Assembly (NCBI RefSeq): GCF_012910905.1
Contig: NZ_WTVN01000025.1
Span: 1-64,000 of the forward strand
Length of the DNA stretch: 64,000 bases
Direction of reading: 5' to 3'
From: Aromatoleum toluvorans
GTDB lineage: Bacteria; Pseudomonadota; Gammaproteobacteria; Burkholderiales; Rhodocyclaceae
Below are positions 28,019 to 36,760 of the stretch, piece by piece (the stretch's first letter is position 1; each line of letters starts with the position of its first letter). The notes beneath the pieces are model-generated. The model ran no database searches, had not been told where the DNA came from, and saw only the letters and a program-made list of their open reading frames with translations. A program made the translations under genes and the position numbers.

Positions 28019-31000
28019 TCACTCGTGCGCGGGACTCGCGGCGATCGCCACCGAGTGCCGTGCCCGGCGGTCGCCGTGCACCGACTCGGCGTCGCCCGTC
28101 GCCCGGTGCAGCGGCAGGAACAGGCTGAAGCGGCTGCCGCGGCCGTACTCGCTCGCGAATGCGATGTGCGCCCCGATCAGTCCGGCCAGGCGCTGGCACA
28201 GGTGCAGCCCGAGCCCCGTGCCTTCCTCGCGATTCACGGTGCCGACCTGCTGGAACGCCTGGAAGAGCTTGGCCTGATCCTCGGGCTGGATGCCGACCCC
28301 GGTATCGACGACATCGACTCTGGCCATCGCCTGTCCATTCTCCTCGCATTCAGCCACTTCGACGCGCACGCTGCCGCGTTCGGTGAACTTGACCGCGTTG
28401 TTCGCGAAGTTGATCAGGATCTGGCTGAAGGCCCGCCGATCGGTGTGCACAACCACGCGCCGCCGCGGCTGCTTGACGGCGAAGCGGATGCCACGGCTCT
28501 CGGCAAGCGGTGCAAGCGCGGCGGCGACCTCGTTCACCACTTCCTGGCAGACCACCGGGGTCGGGTGGAGTTCCACCTTGCCGGACTCGATCTTCGCGAG
28601 GTCGAGCAGGTCGTTGATCAGCGACAGCAGATGCTGTGCGCTCATCTCGACGGTGCTGAGCTGCGTCTGCTGGTCCTCGGTGAGCGGTCCGGGCAGTTCC
28701 ATCAGCAGCGTGCCGGTGTAGCCGATGATCGCATTGAGCGGCGTGCGCAGCTCGTGGCTGATGCTCGCAAGGAAGCGGTCCTTGGCGAGGTTGGCGTTTT
28801 CCAGCTCGAGGTTCTTTTCCTGCAAGGCCTGCTCGAAGATCGTGCGCTCGGTGATGTCGCGCGCGGCGGCGAACACCCCGCGCAGCTCGCCGGACTGGTC
28901 GGTGAAGGTCGTCGCGTTGTAGCTCACGACGGTCTGGTTGCCATCCTTGTTCCGCACCGTGAGCTCGTAGTTCGTCACGCGCCCCTCCTGCAGCACCAGC
29001 CGGATCGCCTCGTCGGCCCGCGCCGGCTCGGTGACATAGTTCCGGCACGGCGTGCCGATCAGCTCCTCGCGCGTGCAGCCGGTCAGGATCTCCATCTGCT
29101 GGTTGACGTCGCTGATCACGCCCAGCGCGTCGGTCGTCATCATCGCGTCGATGTTCGATTCGATCAGCGAGCGCGTGTAGATCTGCTGGGCGCGCAGCTG
29201 CCCTTCGAGTTCCTTCTGCGCCGTGATGTCGCGCGCCACGGCGAGGATGCCCAGCGGGGCACCGGCCGCATCGGTGAACACGCCGGCGTTGAAGCTCACC
29301 ATCAGGCGGCGGCCCGCGCGGGTCACGAGGACCAGCTCGTAACCGATCACGCGCCGTTCGGCGAGCGTCTGCACGACGGCGGCGCGCGCGCGGCCCGGCT
29401 CGGTGAAGTAACCCTGGAACGGCGAGTTCAGCAGATGCTTGCGGGTGAAGCCGGTAAGCCGCGTCGCCTCCTCATTCACGTCCGTGATGAGGCCGTCGGG
29501 GGCAATCGCAAACAGCGCATCGGGCGAAGCTTCGATCAGCGAGCGGTTGTAGGCCTGCTGCTCGACGACCTGGTTCTGCAGCCGCGACTGCTCGGAGACG
29601 TCGCGCGCGGACGCGAAGATGCCGGCAATCCGCCCGTCGGCGCCGCGGAACACCGAGGCGTTGACCGAAACGGTCGCCTTGCGCCCGCTCTTCGCGCGCA
29701 GCACCAGCGCATAGTTGGTGACCACGCCCTCGGCCAGCGTGCGGCGCAGGCCCAGGTCCGCGCTCGCCGGATCGCTGAAATACTGCTTGAACGGCGTGCC
29801 GACCAGTTCGCCGCGCGGAGTGCCGGACAGGCGGCACATGCTCTCGTTGACGTCGGTGATGAAGCCCTCGGGGTCCACGGTGACGAGGCCGTCGACCGAA
29901 GCCTCGATGAGGCCGCGCAGGTAGGTCTGCTGCTCGCGCAGCTGCTCCTCGAGGCGCACGCGGTCGGTGATGTCGCGCGCCGACGCGAAGATGCCGCGCA
30001 CGAGCCCGGCCGCATCCTTGAACACCGACGCGTTGAACGACACCTGCAGTTCGCGCCGCGAGCGCGCCACCAGGGTCAGCGCCAATTCCGTGACGTAGCC
30101 GACCTCGAGCGTCTGCTCGACGCCCGCGCGCGCCTGCTCGGGCGACGTGAAGTAGTCGGAGAACGGCGAACCGAGCAGCTCCGTACGGCTGTAGCCGGTC
30201 ATGTGGCACATGCGGTCGTTGACGTCGGTGATGAAGCCCTCGGGGTCCACCGTCACGAGTCCGTCCACGGACGATTCGATGAGGCCGCGCAGGTAGCCCT
30301 GCTGCTCGCGCAGCTGCTCCTCGAGTTTTTTCTGCTCGGTGATGTCGCGCGCCGCGGCGAACACCCCCTGCAGCTTGCCGGCCTGGTCGTAGAAGGTCGT
30401 TGCGTTGTACGCGACACGCGTCGTGTCGCCCTTCTTCGAGCTGACCGTGAGCTCGTAGTTGGTTACGCGCCCTTCCTGCAGCACCTGCCGGATCGCCTCC
30501 TCGGCGCGCGCCGCTTCGGTGAAGAACTGCTTGAACGGCAGGCCGATGAGTTCTTCGCGGGCGCAGCCGGTGAGCGTCTCCATCTGGCGGTTGACGTCCG
30601 TGATGATGCCCAGCGGGTCGGTGGTCATCAGGCCGTCGATGTTCGACTCGACCAGCGAGCGGGTGTAGAAATGCGAGTCCTGCAGCTTTTCCTCGAGCTG
30701 CTTGTGCGCCGAGATGTCGCGCGCGGAGGCGAAGATGCCGCGCACGTTGCCGGCGGTGTCGCGGAACACCGCGGCGTTGAGCGAGACGGGCAGCTCGCGG
30801 CCGTCGGCGAGCTGCAGCGTGAGCACGTAGTTGGCGACCGAGCCTTCGCGGAACGTGAGCCGCACGCCTTCGGCCGCCCGTTCCGGGTCGCGGAAATAGG
30901 CGGGGAACGCGGAACCGACGAGCTGGCTGCGCCGCCGGCCGACGAGGCGGCACATCGTCTCGTTCACGTCGGTGATGCGCATCGCCTCGTCGACCGTCAC

Positions 31001-32602
31001 CAGCCCGTCCACCGAGGCTTCGATGAGACCGCGGTTGTAGGCGCGCTCGTCGGCGAGCTGGGTCTGCAGGCGCGCCTGCTCGGTGATGTCGCGCGCCGAG
31101 GCGAAGATGCCGCGCACCGCCCCCGCCGCATCGCGGAAGATCGCCGCGTTAAGCGACACCAGGCGCTCGCGCCCGTCCTGGCCGAGCAGCCTGAGCTCGT
31201 AGTTCGTCACTGCGCCGGTATCGAGCGTCAGGCGCACGCCCTCGGCGGCCCGCTTGTGGTCGGCGAAATAGTCCGGGAAAGGCGAACCGATGAGCGCCTC
31301 GCGCGCGTAGCCGGTCAGGCGGCACATGCTCTCGTTGACGTCGGTGATCACCATCAGCGGATCGACGATGATCAGGCCGTCGAGCGAGGCCTCGATCAGG
31401 CCGCGGTTATAGGTGCGCGCCTCGGCGAGCTGCGCCTGCAGGCGCGCCGGTTCGGTGATGTCGCGCGCGGACGCGAAGATGCCGCGCACGTCGCGCGACG
31501 GGTCGCGGAACACCGAGGCGTTGAACGACACCTGCAGCTCGCGGCGGTCGCGCGTCGCAAGGGTGAGCACGTAGTCGGTGACCACGCCCTTGTCGAGGGT
31601 CTCGCGCACGCCCGCCTCGGCTGCCTCGGCGTCGACGAAGTAGTCCGCAAAGGGCGTGCCGACGAGGTCCTCGCGCCCGTAGCCGGTCATGCGGCACATC
31701 TGCTCGTTCACGTCGGTGATCACGCCGGCCGCGTCGACCGCGATCAGGCCGTCGACCGACGCTTCGATCAGGCCGCGGTTGTAGGCCTCCGATTCGCGCA
31801 ACTGATACTCGAGCTTCTTCTGCTCGGTGATGTCGCGCGCCGACGCGAACACGCCCTGCAGCTTGCCGTGCGCATCACGGAAGGTTGCGGCGTTGTACGA
31901 CACCAGCGTCGTGCGGCCGTCGCGCGCGCGCGCCGTGAGCTCGTAGTTGGTCACGCGGCCGTGCTGTAGCGCCCGCTTGATGCCGGCCTCGGCGCGCCGC
32001 GGATCAGTGAAGTAGAGCTTGAACGGCGAGCCGATCAGCTCCTCGCGGGTATAGCCGGTGAGGGCTTCCATCTGCTGGTTGAGGTCGGTGATGACGCCCA
32101 GCAGGTCGGTCGTCATCAGCGCGTCGATGCTCGATTCGATCAGCGAGCGGGTGTAGAACTGCGTCGCCTGCAGCTCGCCGGCGAGCCGGCTCTCTTCGGA
32201 GATGTCCTTCGAGATCAGCAGATAGCCGTTCACCTTCCCGTTGCCGTCGTGGCGCGGCGTGAGCGTCACGCGTGCGGTGAACTGCTCGCCGCTCTTGCGC
32301 ACCCGCCGCACCGTGCCTTCCCACTTGCCGTCACGCAGCGCGGCGCGCAGGATCTGCTGCGGCAGGCCGGCACGGACGTCTTCGGGGGTATGCAGCATCG
32401 CGCCCGCCGCCCGTCCGACGACATCCTCGGGCGCATAGCCGTAAAGCCGCCGGGCACCTTCGTTCCAGAGCACGATCTTGCCCGAGAGATCCTGGCCGAT
32501 GATCGAATACTCGGTCGACGCCTGCAGGATGCTGGAGATGAATTCCACTGCACTGCCGGCGTCGCCGACGATGTTGCGGTCGAACAGCTGGGTCATGGTC
32601 AT
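28019..32602 (-). CDS. giant PAS-array sensor histidine kinase (ten PAS domains)
   Basis: A 1,527-residue soluble kinase. A distinct first PAS (about 25-145) is followed by nine PAS repeats of exactly 124 residues (about 150-1265). Next come a classical HisKA domain (FLASISHELRTPLNAIIGY, His near 1283) and a HATPase domain (NFANNAVKFTERGS, DTGVGI, GTGLGLHLCQ), with a short basic tail. There are no membrane helices, so input is cytoplasmic (redox, gas, flavin or haem ligands are typical for PAS; none can be read here). It lacks its own receiver but is followed after 9 bases by a free receiver gene. First gene of the operon 32602-24835. Such an indel-free array is unusual. Confidence 0.95.
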   Translation of the reverse strand: MTMTQLFDRNIVGDAGSAVEFISSILQASTEYSIIGQDLSGKIVLWNEGARRLYGYAPEDVVGRAAGAMLHTPEDVRAGLPQQILRAALRDGKWEGTVRRVRKSGEQFTARVTLTPRHDGNGKVNGYLLISKDISEESRLAGELQATQFYTRSLIESSIDALMTTDLLGVITDLNQQMEALTGYTREELIGSPFKLYFTDPRRAEAGIKRALQHGRVTNYELTARARDGRTTLVSYNAATFRDAHGKLQGVFASARDITEQKKLEYQLRESEAYNRGLIEASVDGLIAVDAAGVITDVNEQMCRMTGYGREDLVGTPFADYFVDAEAAEAGVRETLDKGVVTDYVLTLATRDRRELQVSFNASVFRDPSRDVRGIFASARDITEPARLQAQLAEARTYNRGLIEASLDGLIIVDPLMVITDVNESMCRLTGYAREALIGSPFPDYFADHKRAAEGVRLTLDTGAVTNYELRLLGQDGRERLVSLNAAIFRDAAGAVRGIFASARDITEQARLQTQLADERAYNRGLIEASVDGLVTVDEAMRITDVNETMCRLVGRRRSQLVGSAFPAYFRDPERAAEGVRLTFREGSVANYVLTLQLADGRELPVSLNAAVFRDTAGNVRGIFASARDISAHKQLEEKLQDSHFYTRSLVESNIDGLMTTDPLGIITDVNRQMETLTGCAREELIGLPFKQFFTEAARAEEAIRQVLQEGRVTNYELTVSSKKGDTTRVAYNATTFYDQAGKLQGVFAAARDITEQKKLEEQLREQQGYLRGLIESSVDGLVTVDPEGFITDVNDRMCHMTGYSRTELLGSPFSDYFTSPEQARAGVEQTLEVGYVTELALTLVARSRRELQVSFNASVFKDAAGLVRGIFASARDITDRVRLEEQLREQQTYLRGLIEASVDGLVTVDPEGFITDVNESMCRLSGTPRGELVGTPFKQYFSDPASADLGLRRTLAEGVVTNYALVLRAKSGRKATVSVNASVFRGADGRIAGIFASARDVSEQSRLQNQVVEQQAYNRSLIEASPDALFAIAPDGLITDVNEEATRLTGFTRKHLLNSPFQGYFTEPGRARAAVVQTLAERRVIGYELVLVTRAGRRLMVSFNAGVFTDAAGAPLGILAVARDITAQKELEGQLRAQQIYTRSLIESNIDAMMTTDALGVISDVNQQMEILTGCTREELIGTPCRNYVTEPARADEAIRLVLQEGRVTNYELTVRNKDGNQTVVSYNATTFTDQSGELRGVFAAARDITERTIFEQALQEKNLELENANLAKDRFLASISHELRTPLNAIIGYTGTLLMELPGPLTEDQQTQLSTVEMSAQHLLSLINDLLDLAKIESGKVELHPTPVVCQEVVNEVAAALAPLAESRGIRFAVKQPRRRVVVHTDRRAFSQILINFANNAVKFTERGSVRVEVAECEENGQAMARVDVVDTGVGIQPEDQAKLFQAFQQVGTVNREEGTGLGLHLCQRLAGLIGAHIAFASEYGRGSRFSLFLPLHRATGDAESVHGDRRARHSVAIAASPAHE
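28808..32155 (-). repeat. nine tandem 372-bp PAS repeats with a four-unit super-period
   Basis: The conserved Tyr codon opening each repeat (YTR/YNR/YLR) is at 32155, 31783, 31411, 31039, 30667, 30295, 29923, 29551 and 29179 (minus strand): every step is exactly 372 bp. Units 1, 5 and 9 share one type (YNATTF/YNAATF, QGVFAAARDITEQKK); the others share a second type (NASVF/NAAVF, RGIFASARDIT). Units 2/6 and 4/8 also match each other specifically. The array therefore reads A-B1-B2-B3-A-B1-B2-B3-A with a 1,488-bp super-period. Confidence 0.93.
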
Positions 32603-32731
32603 TCCAGGGGATGCGGGAGTGGAGGCACGGATGAAAGCGGCACACGCCGCGCGACGCCGGCACTCCCAATGTCATCATAGCAGTCACCTCCGCGATGGCC
32701 CGGCGGTGCGGACAGGGGATCCGGAAACAAT

Positions 32732-34222
32732 TTATGGCAGGTGGTGTTCGAGATAGGCCGCGTACAGCTGGCAGCGCGGCCGCGCGTCGTGGGCCGAGTT
32801 GCCGGCGAGGATGCCGGCGCTGCGCAGGCGGTAGAAATGCTGCGCCGACGGGCTCGAACGCCCGCGCAGGACCTCGCGCACCGTCTCGCCGAGGCCGCGG
32901 TCCGGATGCAGCGCGAGCAGCAGCCGGCGCAGATGCTCGCCGAACGGGCCGTCATCGAGGCAGCTCTGCTGCTCCAGCGCCGCAAGACCGACACGCGCGG
33001 TCGCCATGCGGTGCAGGCCGTTGCGCACGAGGTAGGGCTGTCCGCCCACAAGGCGGTAGAAACCCGCGAGTTCCGCATCGCTGCGCAGCGGCGCGCCATA
33101 GCACTGGTTGAGGTGCAGCACCTGCTCGAAGTTGAAGTCTTCGAGCGCCAGCCGGGTACCGACGTTGAACGGCGACGGCTGAAGGTCCTCCCTCAGCAGG
33201 TGGGCTTCGGTGGCATAGGCGATCGCCACCGTCAGGCGCGACCACGCCCCGTTGCGGTCGATCGCGCGGGCGTTGTGCCAGGTGCGCAGCAGGCCGAACA
33301 CCTCGTCGGCGAACTCGCATCCGATCAGCCGATCGGCCTCGTCGATCGCCCACACCAGTGGTCCGGTGATGCGCTCGAGGACTTCCTGCAGCATGAAGCG
33401 TTCGAAATTCCGATTGGGCCCGAGCTGCGGATCCCAGTCCGTCTCCGGCCGGACCGCGAGGCCCAGCTGGTCGGCGAGCATGCGCGCGAGCGACTGGTAC
33501 AGGTGATCGAGCGATGCGAGCTGACTCGCGTTAAGCGTCTGCAGGTCGGTCCACACCACGCGCCGTTCGGCCGCGCGGGCGCGATGCACACCCTGCGCGA
33601 GCAGCGAGGTCTTGCCCACCTGCCGCGCGCCCTTGAGCAGCACGAGACTGTCCTGGCGCGCGACGGCGGCATGGAACTCGGCGTCGACGGCGCGCTCGAC
33701 GTAGAACGGCGAGTCGACCTGCACCGCGCCGGTCGGCGGCTCCAGCGCGGTGCGCGCCGGTTCGTCGAGCGGCGGCACGGCGACCTCCACGTCCAGGACG
33801 TCCCCGCGGCCGGCCATGGCGCCTTCGGCGAGCAGGCGATGCACCGCCGCGCACAGCATCTCGCGATGCGCCTCGATCGGCACGGGATGGGCATCGACCC
33901 ACTGGCACGTGCCGAGGTAGTAGCGCAGACGCTGCGGCACCACGTCCTCGACGCGCACCGGCAGGATCGACACCGCGTGCTCGGCCGCCAGGCTCAGCTC
34001 GCGCTTGACGTGCAGCGAGCGGTCGGAGTGGCTCGAAATGATCACCAGCAGCACGCGGCTGCGCGGGATCGCCTCGATGATCGTCTCGTCCCAGTGCTGG
34101 CCGCCGGGAATGTCGCGCGGCGCGATCCAGCAGGGAATGCCGTCCTGTTCCAGGTTCGCGCAGATCGTCGCGGCGTGGCCGCGGTCGCGCTGGGAATAAC
34201 TGATGAAAACCTGATGGTCCAT
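32732..34222 (-). CDS. TIR-domain protein with AAA-like ATPase domain
   Basis: A 496-residue protein. Residues 1-140 form a TIR_2 domain (VFISYSQRDRGHAATICANLEQDGIPCWIAPRDIPGG; VLLVIISSHSD; Glu75 in HVKREL, at the place of the catalytic Glu of NAD-cleaving TIRs). Residues about 165-490 form an AAA-like domain of the PF14516 kind: Walker A GARQVGKT (198-205) and Walker B LVWAIDEADRL (289-299), with a C-terminal helical part. This is the layout of STAND-like sensors that assemble on a trigger and switch on a TIR effector. It lies between the SLOG-like membrane gene (174 bases upstream) and the PAS-array kinase on the same strand. NADase activity and a defence role are inference. Confidence 0.9.
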   Translation of the reverse strand: MDHQVFISYSQRDRGHAATICANLEQDGIPCWIAPRDIPGGQHWDETIIEAIPRSRVLLVIISSHSDRSLHVKRELSLAAEHAVSILPVRVEDVVPQRLRYYLGTCQWVDAHPVPIEAHREMLCAAVHRLLAEGAMAGRGDVLDVEVAVPPLDEPARTALEPPTGAVQVDSPFYVERAVDAEFHAAVARQDSLVLLKGARQVGKTSLLAQGVHRARAAERRVVWTDLQTLNASQLASLDHLYQSLARMLADQLGLAVRPETDWDPQLGPNRNFERFMLQEVLERITGPLVWAIDEADRLIGCEFADEVFGLLRTWHNARAIDRNGAWSRLTVAIAYATEAHLLREDLQPSPFNVGTRLALEDFNFEQVLHLNQCYGAPLRSDAELAGFYRLVGGQPYLVRNGLHRMATARVGLAALEQQSCLDDGPFGEHLRRLLLALHPDRGLGETVREVLRGRSSPSAQHFYRLRSAGILAGNSAHDARPRCQLYAAYLEHHLP

Positions 34223-34396
34223 GTTCCTGTGTCCGATGGTCGGCGCTGCGCCCTGCGGACCGCTCGACGATGTACGGTCGGGATCACCGATGCGGGCGTT
34301 CGTGCGCCAGAATCGGTGCAGGATAGTCCGCGGCGGCGCAAGGAAAAATCAGGCGCTCCCTGAAATTCCGCCGCCGAATGCCTGAACCCTGCGCGC

Positions 34397-36205
34397 TCAG
34401 TTCGGCAGGATCAGGCGGCGCTTCATGAAGATCACGCGCCAGTCGAGCAGTTCGCCGCTCATCGTCTCGGCCGCCTCTTCGGCCGCGCTCGCGAGCCGCT
34501 GCAACGAGCAGGCGCTGCTGCTCCGGAGCCTGCTGCAGAACTCCGACAGCCGCTCGTGCATCGCCGCCGATCGACTCGCGATGCGCTGGAATTCGCCCTG
34601 ATTCAGGATGCCCGAGCAGGCCGCGCTGAACGCCGGCAGCGCCGCAGCGGCGAGCGTCAGCCAGCGGCCGATCTCGCCGTGGATCAGCAGATGGGCGGCG
34701 CAGGCCGCGAGCGTGAGGCCGAACAGGCCGCCGGCGGCGAATTCGGTGCGGCGGGCGATGCGCGCGCAGCGGCGGGCATTGCCGCGGTGGTAGGCGGCCT
34801 GGGCCGGCAGTTCGTGGCACGCGAGATAGCGCGCGTAGGCGGCGAGCAAGCCGCGATCGATGCGAATCGGCAACAGGCCCGCCTCGCGGATCACCGCATT
34901 CAGGTACCAGTTGCCCCAGCCGTCGCGCGGGTCGCCGTCGCGGTGGTGGCCGGGCACCGCCAGCGCCGGTGTCGTGAGGCCGAGCGGCAGCAGGAAACGC
35001 ATGTGCCGCAGCTGTTCGGCGAGCAGGCGGAACTCCATCCAGCGCTGATGCCAGCGGCTGCGGTTGCCGACCACCGTGACCGCGACGATCACCGCAATCA
35101 GCGTCAGCTCGCCGACGATGAAGGGCCCCCATTGCTCCGGCGGCATCCCCAGCGCATAGCCGAGCAGCGAGAAGAGCACCGCCAGCGCCGACAGCAGGTA
35201 ATTGAGCACGAAGGAGCAGCGATAACGCCCCGCGCACCGGCTCGCCGCGCAGTCGGCCCACAGGAAGTGGCGACGGCAGCGCGCGTCGATCTGCGCCGCG
35301 AGTGCGGCCGGCAGCCGCGCATCGTCGTCCGCGCGCGGCGCGGCGCGCGCGGACGCAGCCCCGGTTCCGGCATCGCCCCCCTGCCCCGGCGGCCCGCGGC
35401 GCCCGGCGTCACGCCGCCCGATGAACATGCGGCAGAACGCCGCATATACGGACAGCCAGCGCGCACGCCACGCCGGAACCGCCTGCCACCAGCCGCCGCA
35501 AGGCGCCTCGCGCGGCGGCATCAGGCGCGCTTCGAGCACCTCCGCCAGGCGCTCCAGCGCGCTGCCCTCCCCGGTGGCGGCATCGTCGTCGGGGTCCAGC
35601 AGCAGGCGCAGTTCATGGGGCGCGCCGGCGTGCAGCCACAGCGTGGGAATGCCCCGGCTCAGCGCGTCGCGGACGATCTCCCCGGTGCCGCCCGGACCGC
35701 CCGGATGTGCACCGTTCCAGATCGCGATCAGCACGTCGCTCTGCGCGAGCAGCACGCGCCCGAGCGCCCGGTAGGCGTCGTGACGCGAGATCTCGTCATC
35801 GTGGCGGCCGGGCAGTTCGAACACCGCCGAGGCGCGTGCGAGCAGGCTGCGGAAATCCTCGCGCGAGGCCGCGGCGGCGAAATCCCGCTCGTAGGTCGCG
35901 CGCGGAAACGGCAGCGGACACTGGATCTCCATATCGAGCGCGAGCGCCTCGCCGGCCACCAGGCGGTCGGCCCCTTCCGCAAGCGGCGTGACCACGCGCA
36001 GCAGCGGTGCCCCGCCGGCGTATTCGCTCGCCGCCGCATGTTGCACCGCCTGCGCCGTGCGCCGCAGCGCGGCGAGGATCTCGCGGATCTGCGCGCGCAG
36101 GCGCTCGTCATCGGCGTGCGACAGGCCTTCCGGGCGATGGCCGGTGACGCCGACCCTGAGCGCCAGCCTGATCGCCGGCGCGCGCTTCGATTCATCGCCT
36201 TGCAT
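34397..36205 (-). CDS. SLOG-like N-domain with SLATT-like membrane domain
   Basis: A 602-residue protein. The N-terminal third begins 'LRVGVTGHRPEGL' (about 16-28) and continues with a Rossmann-like pattern (VVTPLAEGADRLVAGEAL; DVLIAIWNG; GIPTLWLHAG) typical of SLOG/LOG-type nucleotide-binding domains. A low-complexity linker lies at about 280-320. The C-terminal part has four predicted membrane helices in two pairs (about 348-375, 383-408, then near 520-565) and the segment WMEFRLLAEQLRHMRFL, which resembles SLATT-type two-helix membrane effectors. The ATG at 36205 has GAGGAGAAG upstream; a longer version lacks support. Paired with the TIR-ATPase gene downstream. Fold assignments are by pattern and need structural confirmation. 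Confidence 0.78.
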   Translation of the reverse strand: MQGDESKRAPAIRLALRVGVTGHRPEGLSHADDERLRAQIREILAALRRTAQAVQHAAASEYAGGAPLLRVVTPLAEGADRLVAGEALALDMEIQCPLPFPRATYERDFAAAASREDFRSLLARASAVFELPGRHDDEISRHDAYRALGRVLLAQSDVLIAIWNGAHPGGPGGTGEIVRDALSRGIPTLWLHAGAPHELRLLLDPDDDAATGEGSALERLAEVLEARLMPPREAPCGGWWQAVPAWRARWLSVYAAFCRMFIGRRDAGRRGPPGQGGDAGTGAASARAAPRADDDARLPAALAAQIDARCRRHFLWADCAASRCAGRYRCSFVLNYLLSALAVLFSLLGYALGMPPEQWGPFIVGELTLIAVIVAVTVVGNRSRWHQRWMEFRLLAEQLRHMRFLLPLGLTTPALAVPGHHRDGDPRDGWGNWYLNAVIREAGLLPIRIDRGLLAAYARYLACHELPAQAAYHRGNARRCARIARRTEFAAGGLFGLTLAACAAHLLIHGEIGRWLTLAAAALPAFSAACSGILNQGEFQRIASRSAAMHERLSEFCSRLRSSSACSLQRLASAAEEAAETMSGELLDWRVIFMKRRLILPN

Positions 36206-36329
36206 GGACTTCTCCTCGTATCGGACATGCCGGCGGCACCCGCGCCGCCCGGCTCGGTGCACAGTTTCCGCGTCGCGGCGGCGAGGCGAAATCGGTCTAA
36301 ACCTGATCCCGAAATCAGTCATCGCCTGA

Positions 36330-36358
36330 TTGTTGGTTTCCGCCGCGATTTTGATAAT
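36330..36358 (+). promoter_or_regulatory. sigma-70-like promoter
   Basis: TTGTTG (36330-36335), a 17-bp spacer and GATAAT (36353-36358) lie 100 bases before the small gene at 36458, in a locally AT-rich patch. They probably drive the two plus-strand genes 36458-37693. The divergent SLOG-like gene starts 125 bases away on the other strand. Confidence 0.5.
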
Positions 36359-36457
36359 TCATCCCACGGCAAGCGGACCAGGCCTCTCGCTGCAAGGGGT
36401 GCCGCACTGATAGGCGGCCCGCACCGTACCTACATACATAACAGGAAGGAGCCCCCA

Positions 36458-36706
36458 ATGAACCTGCGTGAAGACCAGCAACTCTTGGGCAGACACCAAC
36501 CGAGCTTTCGACTGCCGTGGCTGCTGCGTCCGGCGAGCGCCCCCGCTACGCCGCGCCGCGAGAAGGCGGATTTCGAGCACCAGCCGCCCCGCCGGAGCCG
36601 CAACGCGAAGACGAACCCTTCGCCGCGCCTTCCCGCGCCCACCCATGAGTTCAGCGACAGTCTGGCGGGCATCCTCGCCGTCACCCGCAAGGACTTCGGT
36701 CTGTGA
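36458..36706 (+). CDS. small basic hypothetical protein
   Basis: An 82-residue protein I do not recognise. It is rich in Arg, Pro and Ala in the middle and ends with 'HEFSDSLAGILAVTRKDFGL', which looks like a single amphipathic helix. AGGAAGGAG stands 8 bases before the ATG, a strong ribosome-binding site, and a promoter-like element lies 100 bases upstream. It is followed after 54 bases by the gene for a secreted helical protein on the same strand. No signal peptide or membrane segment is evident. Reality of the gene is supported mainly by translation signals and spacing. Confidence 0.55.
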   Translation: MNLREDQQLLGRHQPSFRLPWLLRPASAPATPRREKADFEHQPPRRSRNAKTNPSPRLPAPTHEFSDSLAGILAVTRKDFGL

Positions 36707-36760
36707 CATTTCCCCGACTCTTGAATCGCCCGTGCTGACGCGGGCACAAGGAGAGCAATC

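Noticed and set aside
27647-31969. A 1,440-codon open frame on the plus strand opposite the PAS-array kinase
   Set aside because: It is the mirror of a GC-rich, repetitive coding region. It is composed of low-complexity His/Arg/Asp/Val-rich repeats with no family pattern, while the minus strand has unmistakable PAS and kinase motifs.
29000-32000. CRISPR array, because of regular 372-bp periodicity
   Set aside because: The repeats are coding, 372 bp long and continuous without spacers; they are PAS domains. No CRISPR repeats were seen anywhere in the window.
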